Positions 25,701 to 30,720 of a DNA stretch of 33,274 nt are shown here, piece after piece. The position numbers were made by a program, and so were the translations under genes. Below the pieces are notes generated by a model. The model saw only the letters and a program-made list of their open reading frames with translations. It searched no databases and had not been told where the DNA came from. Every line of letters begins with the position of its first letter. The first letter of the stretch is position 1. The DNA comes from a virus. The stretch lies in the IMG/VR virus record IMGVR_UViG_3300025155_000024, positions 1 to 33,274 of that record. One strand, written 5' to 3'.

Positions 25701-25994
25701 CCTCTACCAAATGTACCCTTCGATCTTAGAGATAAGGAATGGGCTAGATGGGCCAGGGGCTTCAGAACCCTAACAGGAGTCCCTATTTACGAGTCTGATA
25801 CAGAACGTGGGATTATCTCTCAGACGTTTAGAGAGCGCGGTAAGGCTCTTGGTCCCTACATAGATGAAGCAGACCGCGAGCGCCTTCGTGGTCGTCTTTC
25901 AAGGGAGACCGTGGTACCTCCTGAGAGTGGAGATGGTATGGAAGCCCTTCGGGAAGAACTGATCAATATAAGAGTCAGAGAGACAAGCCCTTAA
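22752..25994 (+). CDS. Large internal virion protein
   Basis: 1080 residues, ATG 3 bases after the previous stop. It is the largest protein of the window and follows two smaller ejection candidates, as in podoviruses where the biggest internal protein comes last. Helical and Lys/Glu-rich, with a segment RPIVTVVRPEFHIRNFLWSK (about 656-675) that resembles the PxFHxRN motif seen in large polyvalent-protein-associated domains of phage internal and anti-restriction proteins. The C-terminal third contains Gly/Pro-rich loops. I see no lytic transglycosylase motif in it; the muralytic activity may come from the separate gene at 26237. Confidence 0.65.
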   Translation: MAHQPRDTSYDALKEELQRIGAVPPDTGFSTAEAEATSPPQEGSSWMKDFLGQVAGTPPAQAMLKTGKRVVQTEINMAKSLINEITKRANAGEVSLWRELFGTTPPGVPTQASRERRAMVPFRQPLRIPAAIPAGVIGVLKAEPFTFEKQEDPFEKNSYEMLKNLGYSDTEAMILSLGSGFTAGTKVINLAAKPIATAARIAGRTTEPLRQIPAISQVMHQIGKVGGGKAAYSDRTLRNYANYVIGKAPGAKFTDWAMRKPGTKFPNERELTRTWISQGAGRGEWLSQMGKQAHDAWISDVKAYASETGLSLEEAERKLLDIYESTGRGAPYLREYLSKELKMGKRLGLKAEEIEMGRAPERIRRSILGTYSLLEKERKTLAKYEEIANQPGAPAEQVLKANHASITTEEQIRLLEEKLDRQMHVWEQKMGYLPDEETKIPTYALPRDIERSKAAGREFIGPSEEAIKTVKEVRPPPYAPRSTGEISEKIHGKAPFRKPFGISTSLGRGRQMPPWMTTKQAEEAIQTNLYPKWFQNSAKDVHRAGGTSVLDKRYYAPLGEALESHVNAMSRAHADAFIIRAIAHKWGIPNEQAPAGFRRLSDMGILSGFDEATERTLSGFSVSPDVERTIKALAAISDTEPRTGIGRAVESALRLWRPIVTVVRPEFHIRNFLWSKYIQAELGNVNPMNDAMGISTVLGRKFGPAPDVAPPFLLNGKTYNGLTWPEVKRLFVQHRILSAGRMEEIGKTFLKGPGKAYQGLEDYLRASWAWYNLGKGSELSEAARSVGTVMFNYGWESMTHLESLLRRGIVPFMGWGKNIPRLAGRVMGEHPSTMANLGRLQETGERRLGMTEEDREIMDPSYRTRGGIPVSYDPETGKLRYLGYQWVGITDPGQYSPTGERSTKTLGKAVGPLEGMVSNVNPLGQGIYELTTGRNPMTGIYGKGTVELPSYAKLLVGKVPGIELMEGRPIGPKALDLALRLAGPLPNVPFDLRDKEWARWARGFRTLTGVPIYESDTERGIISQTFRERGKALGPYIDEADRERLRGRLSRETVVPPESGDGMEALREELINIRVRETSP

Positions 25995-26009
25995 CGATTG
26001 GAGTCTACC

Positions 26010-26240
26010 TTGGTCCACTTTGATCCGACAATAAGCCTTGGAAGCGTCTTGGTTGTCGTTACCATGACTTTTGGAGCTGTGTGGTGGGGTGGCGTTATCT
26101 CATCTACAATAAAGAGGATAGAGGAAAAGATGGACGATCTTGTTACGAGAAGGGAATTCGACATAAGCAGGGATGGGCAGCAGAAACAGATCAATGGGAT
26201 CAATACAAGGATGGACCTTGATCCAGATAGGTATAAGTGA
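26010..26240 (+). CDS. Small membrane protein, holin-like
   Basis: 76 residues from TTG 26010, chosen because GGAG lies 6 bases before it (26000-26003); an in-frame TTG at 25998 lacks a ribosome binding site. One N-terminal transmembrane segment (SLGSVLVVVTMTFGAVWWGG) is followed by a charged, coiled-coil-like tail (TIKRIEEKMDDLVTRREFDI). That architecture, right before a transglycosylase, fits a lysis-associated protein such as a holin. It overlaps the next gene by GTGA. Confidence 0.55.
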   Translation: MVHFDPTISLGSVLVVVTMTFGAVWWGGVISSTIKRIEEKMDDLVTRREFDISRDGQQKQINGINTRMDLDPDRYK

Positions 26241-26764
26241 AATCACAAGATAGGTACGATAGCCTCCTTCAGTATTACTCTATGACTGTTGAAATGCCAT
26301 GGAAGCTCCTGAAGGCTCAGATGCTTCAGGAGAGTTCTGCGAACCCAGATGCCAAGTCCAGAGTTGGTGCCATGGGCCTCATGCAGTTTATGCCTAGAAC
26401 AGCTAAGGATGAGTTCATTGGTAGCCAAATGGATCCACTAGACCCAGAGGAGTCGATCAAGGCTGCCTCCAGATATATGGCAAAGCTCGTAACAGCAGTT
26501 AGGCTAGCTGTCTACAGCGGCCCAATCATAGAGCCAGACCACTGGAAGATGGCTCTCGCCAGCTACAACGGGGGGATTGGGTATGTACAGAAGGCCATCC
26601 ACATGTGTACCTACGAGGGAATCCCATACACCTGGGAGAATGTCTTGGCTAAGCTCCCGAAAGTACTCGTGAAAGGAAAGAGGATGGACGTAAAACAGGT
26701 AGAGGACTATGTGTCCAGGATTTGGAAGAAGTACGAGGAGGATTCCCATGAAACGGATACGTAA
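26237..26764 (+). CDS. Lytic transglycosylase (SLT family)
   Basis: 175 residues, GTG start overlapping the upstream stop. Contains the SLT signature: catalytic Glu at E32 in QMLQESSANPDAKSR, GAMGLMQFMPRTA (44-56) and ALASYNGG (107-113). It cleaves the glycan strands of peptidoglycan. As a small stand-alone enzyme next to a membrane protein it is most likely the endolysin, although a virion role in cell-wall penetration is possible. No signal peptide. Its end overlaps the next gene's start. Confidence 0.85.
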   Translation: MKSQDRYDSLLQYYSMTVEMPWKLLKAQMLQESSANPDAKSRVGAMGLMQFMPRTAKDEFIGSQMDPLDPEESIKAASRYMAKLVTAVRLAVYSGPIIEPDHWKMALASYNGGIGYVQKAIHMCTYEGIPYTWENVLAKLPKVLVKGKRMDVKQVEDYVSRIWKKYEEDSHETDT

Positions 26765-27332
26765 GATAACTGATCTCCGTATCGGGGACTTTGTATCCGT
26801 GGAGTGGATGGATCATGCCAAATACGAGGGTGGGTGGGGTAGGGTGTCCGAGAAACCGCCTCCTATTTTGGTGTCCTGTGGGAGACTGGCAGACATTCCA
26901 GGACCATGGTGTACACTGGCCGTACACGATGAGGTAACTGGAACTGGAGAAAACTCTGAGTGGTTTACCGCTGTGACACCTGCGATACGGCAGATCGTCG
27001 TTTATAGGGCTGTGGCGGTTTGGAACTCACCCCTTTCCGATATCGTACAAACCTCACCAACTTCGTTTCCTCCCACACAGGTCCCAAAACCACGCCGGTC
27101 TTCGAAATCTTTGAGCGTTCGTAGTACATCTGTCTTAGCGGCATCTGCTTCCCACCCCAGAAAACGATTGTCCGCCAGATGTCCGGCTTCTCTTTACGGT
27201 CGCTCCAGGGAGTCTTCCCCCTTGGCACCGTACGAAGGGAGGGATCACACCTCACAGAGTGGCAGGCCTCACAAAGTCCGTTCTTCAGGATCTCAGAGGA
27301 AGCCACAAAACCGCACTGAGTACAGGAGTTAA
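26748..27332 (+). CDS. Small phage protein with suspicious long tail
   Basis: The ATG at 26748 has GAGGAGG (26735-26741) 6 bases upstream, inside the transglycosylase gene. Residues 1-86 look like a real small beta-rich domain (RKITDLRIGDFVSVEWMDHA; PGPWCTLAVHDEVTG). The remaining 108 residues are Ser/Arg/Pro-rich and lie opposite the leftward zinc-ribbon gene, so they look like antisense read-through. The native protein may be about 86 residues: a TAG lies out of frame at 27005-27007, so a small deletion or insertion may have removed the stop. Function unknown. Confidence 0.5.
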   Translation: MKRIRKITDLRIGDFVSVEWMDHAKYEGGWGRVSEKPPPILVSCGRLADIPGPWCTLAVHDEVTGTGENSEWFTAVTPAIRQIVVYRAVAVWNSPLSDIVQTSPTSFPPTQVPKPRRSSKSLSVRSTSVLAASASHPRKRLSARCPASLYGRSRESSPLAPYEGRDHTSQSGRPHKVRSSGSQRKPQNRTEYRS

Positions 27333-27342
27333 CAGAAGCCAT
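26965..27342 (-). CDS. Zinc-ribbon protein on opposite strand
   Basis: 125 residues, leftward. The N-terminus has C7/C10 and C24/C27 knuckles (CTQCG, CEAC), a zinc ribbon, followed by a basic body (WRTIVFWGGKQMPLRQMYYE) and a basic tail. Its ATG shares the CATG with the divergent metallophosphoesterase start at 27341. It overlaps antisense to the 26748 gene by 368 bases. The protein-like composition of this frame against the low-complexity one opposite makes me think it is the true gene of this interval. It is the only leftward gene inside the late block. Function unknown. Confidence 0.55.
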   Translation of the reverse strand: MASVNSCTQCGFVASSEILKNGLCEACHSVRCDPSLRTVPRGKTPWSDRKEKPDIWRTIVFWGGKQMPLRQMYYERSKISKTGVVLGPVWEETKLVRFVRYRKGVSSKPPQPYKRRSAVSQVSQR

Positions 27343-28174
27343 GATACTTCATTCTCTTACTAGCAGGCACGAATCCAGGTCCGATGAATTCTACTTTGTT
27401 GCGATAGGGGACATTCACATTGGGTCCAAGGGTTGCGATGTGGAACGACTGCGCAAAACGGTAGAGTGGGTGAGGTCTTGTAAGAACTGTCTGTGGATCG
27501 GAATGGGCGACTACTCCGAGAGTATTAAGGTGAGTGACCGCCGATTCGATCCAAGGAGCCTTGACCCCAGATATCGCAGCCATCTTGATGACCTCACTGG
27601 TATGTGTGTGAATGATCTCAATTACATTCTTTCCCCGATAAAGGATAAATGCGTCGGGCTCCTTACGGGAAACCACGAGGAGAAACTGAGGCTTAGGGAT
27701 TGGGAGGATGTTCACGGTCGCTTCTGCACCCTTATGGGGGCGAAAGATCTTGGACACGATGCCCTTCTTCGATGGATCTTTTCTCGCAGGAAAGATGGGA
27801 AGTGTTCTTCTAAAAAAGTCCTCCACGTCTTCGCATCCCATTCCACTATTTCCGGACGTAACGAGGGCTCGAAGATCAACAGGATGATGAACGTCGCAGG
27901 TAACATTGAAGCAGACCTCTATCTCTTCGGTCATGGGCACTCCCTCCTGAGAACGCAGACTGTTACCCTGTATGATCCAGCTCGTGGTCGGATGAAGCTG
28001 AAAGAACACAGGAAAGCCTTTGCCCAGACCGGGACGTTTCGGAAAACCTATGTGGAAGGGACCCACGATTATAGCGAAAAGGGGCACTTCCGTCCCGCAG
28101 ATCTCGGCGCGTGTGCGGTACGTGTCCGTCCCTGGAGTGATGGGTCTGACCTCTTCGAGTTTTTTACTGTCTAG
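27341..28174 (+). CDS. Calcineurin-type metallophosphoesterase
   Basis: 277 residues, ATG 27341, with AGGAG (27324-27328) 12 bases upstream. Signature motifs are all present: GDIHIG (D24, H26), GMGDYSES (D57), GNHEE (N111, H112), an isolated His (ASH, H167) and GHGH (H198, H200), binding two metals. Such enzymes act on phosphomono- or diesters, including nucleic acids. The phage role is unknown; possibilities include nucleotide or RNA end processing. It may be a moron, since it sits beside an opposite-strand gene. Confidence 0.8.
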   Translation: MILHSLTSRHESRSDEFYFVAIGDIHIGSKGCDVERLRKTVEWVRSCKNCLWIGMGDYSESIKVSDRRFDPRSLDPRYRSHLDDLTGMCVNDLNYILSPIKDKCVGLLTGNHEEKLRLRDWEDVHGRFCTLMGAKDLGHDALLRWIFSRRKDGKCSSKKVLHVFASHSTISGRNEGSKINRMMNVAGNIEADLYLFGHGHSLLRTQTVTLYDPARGRMKLKEHRKAFAQTGTFRKTYVEGTHDYSEKGHFRPADLGACAVRVRPWSDGSDLFEFFTV

Positions 28175-28202
28175 CCTGTTACCACTACCATCTGGAGTAA
28201 TC

Positions 28203-28466
28203 ATGGATTTAACTCCTTGTTGTCAGGTTCCTTGGTTGTACGACGGGGTGGGCCGCTTCTGCCCCTCCTGCCAAATCCCTCCTGGAATAGGAGGATTTCT
28301 AGATCTTCCACTGAATACTGGAGCCACCGTAAATGGGACCGTACGTCGTTTAGAGAACGGAAAATACGTTCTCTCGATTGATGGTCAGTCGGTAGCTGTT
28401 GGGGAGCAGCGCCCGGCGAATCAACCAACCCTCCCTGATGAGGAGATTGTCTCTTATGAACAGTAA
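28203..28466 (+). CDS. Small Cys-containing protein
   Basis: 87 residues from ATG 28203 with GGAG 6 bases upstream. C6/C7 and C20/C23 (CPSC) make a possible zinc site. The middle is a short beta domain (NTGATVNGTVRRLENGKYVL, then SIDGQSVAVG). It lies between the phosphoesterase and a two-helix membrane protein, whose ATG is 11 bases before its stop. Function unknown. Confidence 0.5.
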   Translation: MDLTPCCQVPWLYDGVGRFCPSCQIPPGIGGFLDLPLNTGATVNGTVRRLENGKYVLSIDGQSVAVGEQRPANQPTLPDEEIVSYEQ

Positions 28467-28626
28467 GACCACGTTGTTTGGTGTACTCACGATTCTTGGG
28501 GGCTTGATTGGGTATGCGCTTGCCTTCCTCAAGGGGATGGCTTCTGAGCCCGCTGCTCTCGGAGCATTGGTGGCTGCCCTCACCTCTGGCATCGGCCTTG
28601 TCCTTGCCAAGGACGCTACCCCCTAG
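28456..28626 (+). CDS. Two-helix membrane protein, holin-like
   Basis: 56 residues from ATG 28456 (GAGGAG at 28440-28445; another start at 28438 is possible). Two transmembrane segments (LFGVLTILGGLIGYALAFLK and ALGALVAALTSGIGLVLA) separated by a short polar turn, with little outside the membrane. This is a common small phage membrane protein, often considered a holin. With the lysis genes 2 kb upstream it is a second holin candidate. Confidence 0.6.
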   Translation: MNSKTTLFGVLTILGGLIGYALAFLKGMASEPAALGALVAALTSGIGLVLAKDATP

Positions 28627-28628
28627 CG

Positions 28629-28805
28629 ATGAATCTGCGCCGGATCCTCCGTCTAGTGGGTTCTGTGGGTCCATTTGCACTCCGGGTGTTCGGGGTTAAG
28701 AGGGGTACTATTGCTTCAAAGGTTGGGGAAGTGGTAGAGAAGATTGATCAGACTCTACCTCTAGAGGGTCAGGTAACACCACCTGGCCCGAAGCAATCGA
28801 AATAG
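28629..28805 (+). CDS. Small basic protein at convergent junction
   Basis: 58 residues, ATG 28629, two bases after the previous stop; ends at TAG 28803-28805. Basic N-terminus with a hydrophobic stretch (RILRLVGSVGPFALRVFGVK), amphipathic middle and Pro-rich tail. It overlaps the end of the leftward gene at 28708 by 98 bases. It is probably a membrane-associated small protein linked to its upstream neighbour. Function unknown. Confidence 0.4.
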   Translation: MNLRRILRLVGSVGPFALRVFGVKRGTIASKVGEVVEKIDQTLPLEGQVTPPGPKQSK

Positions 28806-29082
28806 CCTTTAGGTGTCCTTCTTCTGCATGTTCTTTTGACTGGTACCTTTCTTGGTAATAGTTGTGAGGACCACCAAAGATCATTGTTTCCCAAAGGACT
28901 GGTGGATCACTACCATTACCGTGGTCTAGCCCAAGGAAGACGGTGCTCACCTTTACCTCGTTGGACAGATTGTTGAGTCCTATCCTACCACCATTTGGGT
29001 TCTCTTTTTTCCACTCAATGAACTCCCGAGGGTCCTTGCATTGTACTGGCTCACCATCAAGACCGATCTTGTACCATCTCAT
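28708..29082 (-). CDS. Conserved phage protein (VSTVFLGLDHG family)
   Basis: 124 residues, ATG with AGGAGG 5 bases upstream. The segment VKVSTVFLGLDHGNGSDPPV followed by LWETMIFGGPHNYYQERYQS (with EHAEEGH after it) is a recognisable motif set (TVFLGLDH, PxLxETMVFGG, QxRYxxxxxAxxGH) in a widely distributed small phage protein of unknown function. Last gene of the leftward operon; its 3' end converges with the rightward small gene at 28629. Confidence 0.7.
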   Translation of the reverse strand: MRWYKIGLDGEPVQCKDPREFIEWKKENPNGGRIGLNNLSNEVKVSTVFLGLDHGNGSDPPVLWETMIFGGPHNYYQERYQSKEHAEEGHLKAISIASGQVVLPDPLEVESDQSSLPLPQPLKQ

Positions 29083-29090
29083 TAGGCCTC

Positions 29091-29378
29091 CTACAGCTTG
29101 GATATGGGTACAGAGATTTCCTTGATCCTTCTATCCAGCCAGTCTAGATTACTCTCGGCCTTTTTCTGGATGAGTAAATCTCTCTTCATATTACCCTCCA
29201 TGATAATGTTTTGATAATTCTGTAAAACTGGCAAGATCCCTTGCGGTTGGGAGTATGAATACAGGTCGTAGGTGTAGGCCTGTGCCAGACTCGTGAGGCC
29301 CGAAGTTGAGCTAGAGGAAGAGTAGGTGTTACTTGCTACAGTCTTCGCGATTAGTGAGGAGCTATTAGGACGGAACAT
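29091..29378 (-). CDS. Ser-rich hypothetical protein
   Basis: 95 residues, ATG with GAGGAG 7 bases upstream. Residues 1-45 are Ser/Thr/Tyr-rich and low in complexity (SNTYSSSSSTSGLTSL); residues 60-95 are a charged amphipathic helix (IIMEGNMKRDLLIQKKAESN; LDRRIKEI). Follows the coiled-coil gene by 3 bases. It may bind that neighbour. Function unknown. Confidence 0.6.
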   Translation of the reverse strand: MFRPNSSSLIAKTVASNTYSSSSSTSGLTSLAQAYTYDLYSYSQPQGILPVLQNYQNIIMEGNMKRDLLIQKKAESNLDWLDRRIKEISVPISKL

Positions 29379-29381
29379 AGC

Positions 29382-29852
29382 TTATCTCCTCTTTGAGACT
29401 GAGATGTCAGCTATAATCTCAGCACTGGGTAGCCTTTGCATTAGCTGACCAACCAAGTCCCTTAGAGACTGGATCTCACCCTCTAAATGCTTGCGCTGAA
29501 ACTCCATCTCTGCTTTGAACCGTTCTTTATCCGCCTTGAGATTTTCCTCACGAATGGATACCTCGGTAGTTCTCTTGGTCTGATTGATCTCAAACTCCTG
29601 ACGCTTCCTTTCCAGACCAACTTTGTGTTCTACCTCACGCTCCCTACGAGCAAATTCTTCTTCCCGTCCGCTCTTTTCAATCTCCAGCTGGTTAACCTTT
29701 TTCTGGAGATCGGTAATATTTGTTATTGAGGTTATGGTATCCGCCATACTTGACATGGTATTGGATACCACTGACTCAATGGTCTCTCTCACGATGTTTC
29801 TCACATATCTGTTCCACGTAAACTTCTCTATAATCTTTGTAAGCCATCCCAT
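29382..29852 (-). CDS. Long coiled-coil protein
   Basis: 156 residues, ATG with GAGGAG upstream. The N-terminal 48 residues are an amphipathic region (KIIEKFTWNRYVRNIVRETI). Residues 48-140 are a continuous helix with heptad pattern and dense Glu/Arg/Lys (QLEIEKSGREEEFARREREV; REENLKADKERFKAEMEFQR). It starts exactly one base before the upstream membrane protein gene ends. The membrane + coiled-coil pairing suggests an envelope-attached scaffold. Function unknown. Confidence 0.6.
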   Translation of the reverse strand: MGWLTKIIEKFTWNRYVRNIVRETIESVVSNTMSSMADTITSITNITDLQKKVNQLEIEKSGREEEFARREREVEHKVGLERKRQEFEINQTKRTTEVSIREENLKADKERFKAEMEFQRKHLEGEIQSLRDLVGQLMQRLPSAEIIADISVSKRR

Positions 29853-30038
29853 TTACTTCTCCTCTCTGATTGTAAGATCATGAACATCTGTTGGTGCTCG
29901 GTAGGTCATCGCCTTACGCCACTCGATGATAGACTGTGGAATCAGCAAGCCGAGTACCATAGTCAGGACTACAACAATTAGTCCCTTGATGATCCATGGT
30001 AGCAGTCTATCCAATGCATCCATGGGGTCTTGGTTCAC
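29853..30038 (-). CDS. Single-pass membrane protein
   Basis: 61 residues, GTG start overlapping the upstream stop (GTGA), with GGAGG 8 bases upstream. One transmembrane helix (IIKGLIVVVLTMVLGLLIPQ, residues about 16-35) between an acidic N-terminus and a charged C-terminus. Third gene of the leftward operon, wedged between an exported protein and a coiled-coil protein. Confidence 0.6.
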   Translation of the reverse strand: MNQDPMDALDRLLPWIIKGLIVVVLTMVLGLLIPQSIIEWRKAMTYRAPTDVHDLTIREEK

Positions 30039-30370
30039 TGTGAGATCCTCCCACGGAATCTAATTCCGATACGAGGTCCATCCACATAGGACTGGCCCCT
30101 ATGATACCACGTTGAGCTCTGTCCTAAAGCCTGCCACCGGAAGGATGCTCTGAACCAGAATCCCTTCTTCTCAAGAAAGCTGGGAGTCCACTCGAAGCCA
30201 GGTTCAATGTCCCACCTGGGAGACTCAAGGTGCGGGAACCCAAGACCACTGTGGTTTGATCCCCACTTAAACGATGTAAATCCTGAGTCTATGGTAAGGT
30301 AAACAGGAGATGCAGATGCCATAGCGAAGAAGAACATCATCATTGCTGCAAGTAACAAGGCTCGTACCAT
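30035..30370 (-). CDS. Exported protein with signal peptide
   Basis: 111 residues, ATG with a purine-rich GGGAGGGG site. A textbook signal peptide (MVRALLLAAMMMFFFAMASA) with AxA cleavage around residue 20 is followed by an aromatic/Gly-rich mature part (FEWTPSFLEKKGFWFRASFR, WYHRGQSYVDGPRIGIRFRG) whose alternating pattern could form a few beta strands of an envelope protein. Secreted phage proteins of this type may change the host surface or exclude superinfecting phage; that is inference. Confidence 0.65.
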   Translation of the reverse strand: MVRALLLAAMMMFFFAMASASPVYLTIDSGFTSFKWGSNHSGLGFPHLESPRWDIEPGFEWTPSFLEKKGFWFRASFRWQALGQSSTWYHRGQSYVDGPRIGIRFRGRISQ

Positions 30371-30371
30371 G

Positions 30372-30593
30372 TCAACTACCCCTCCCTTCTGATTCCTCGT
30401 CGGGCTCGATTTCCCACTCAGATAACTCTAATAGAGAGCATGGCTCAGTCTCAAAACGAACCACGCTCTCTTTCCCACCACTAACAGCAACTCTCCTACA
30501 AGAGCAGAAGGTTACCTTACTGGGGCTCGTTGATTCCACAGTATCCCCACAGTGGACGCACTGAGCTGCGTTCTTCTTGATCACCCTGGCCAC
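30372..30593 (-). CDS. Zinc-ribbon protein (CxxCGDxxES type)
   Basis: 73 residues, GTG start with GGAGGT 4 bases upstream. C12/C15 (CVHCGDTVES) and C30/C32 (CSC) make a zinc ribbon followed by RVAVSGGKESVVRFE. This is the pattern of a small family found in many phages (CxxCGDxIES...CxC...xVDGG). It heads the leftward operon, directly behind the structured RNA candidate at 30611-30713. Function unknown, perhaps regulatory. Confidence 0.6.
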   Translation of the reverse strand: MARVIKKNAAQCVHCGDTVESTSPSKVTFCSCRRVAVSGGKESVVRFETEPCSLLELSEWEIEPDEESEGRGS

Positions 30594-30610
30594 AGTTACC
30601 TCCTACAAAA

Positions 30611-30713
30611 TTGGGATGCTGGCACCAGATAGCTCAAGTCTTGGATAGGCTACCAAGATCATGTCGCTGCCGGAGTTGTAATCTCTGCCTTAGAGATCTA
30701 GCCAGCACCCCAA
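30611..30713 (-). ncRNA. Candidate structured RNA / 5' leader
   Basis: The gap of 127 bases between the ATPase gene and the zinc-ribbon operon folds, read leftward, into a closing stem (30701-30713 with 30611-30623: 12 Watson-Crick pairs plus one G-U on the minus strand; the same position would be an A-C mismatch on the plus strand). Inside are two 6-bp hairpins (30681-30686/30692-30697 with loop AAGGC; 30639-30644/30653-30658 with loop TAGCCTAT). The loops carry complementary AGGC/GCCT, allowing a kissing contact. It ends 6 bases before the GGAGGT of the next gene. Candidate cis-regulator, ribozyme or processed small RNA. Confidence 0.35.
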
Positions 30714-30720
30714 ACCTTAA

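Noticed and set aside
27107-27332. Ser/Arg-rich tail of the rightward 26748 gene as a functional domain
   Set aside because: Composition typical of an antisense reading of the leftward zinc-ribbon gene; treated as doubtful read-through.
28758-28785. Bidirectional terminator at the convergent junction (CCTCTAGAGG palindrome and CAGGT/ACCTG)
   Set aside because: Stems are short, lie inside both coding regions, and lack T-tracts.
30611-30713. tRNA gene on the plus strand (TAGCTCA-like and GGATAG segments resemble a D-arm)
   Set aside because: No 7-bp acceptor flanking a proper T-arm, no consensus T-loop, and the outer stem is 13 positions long with the mismatch on this strand.
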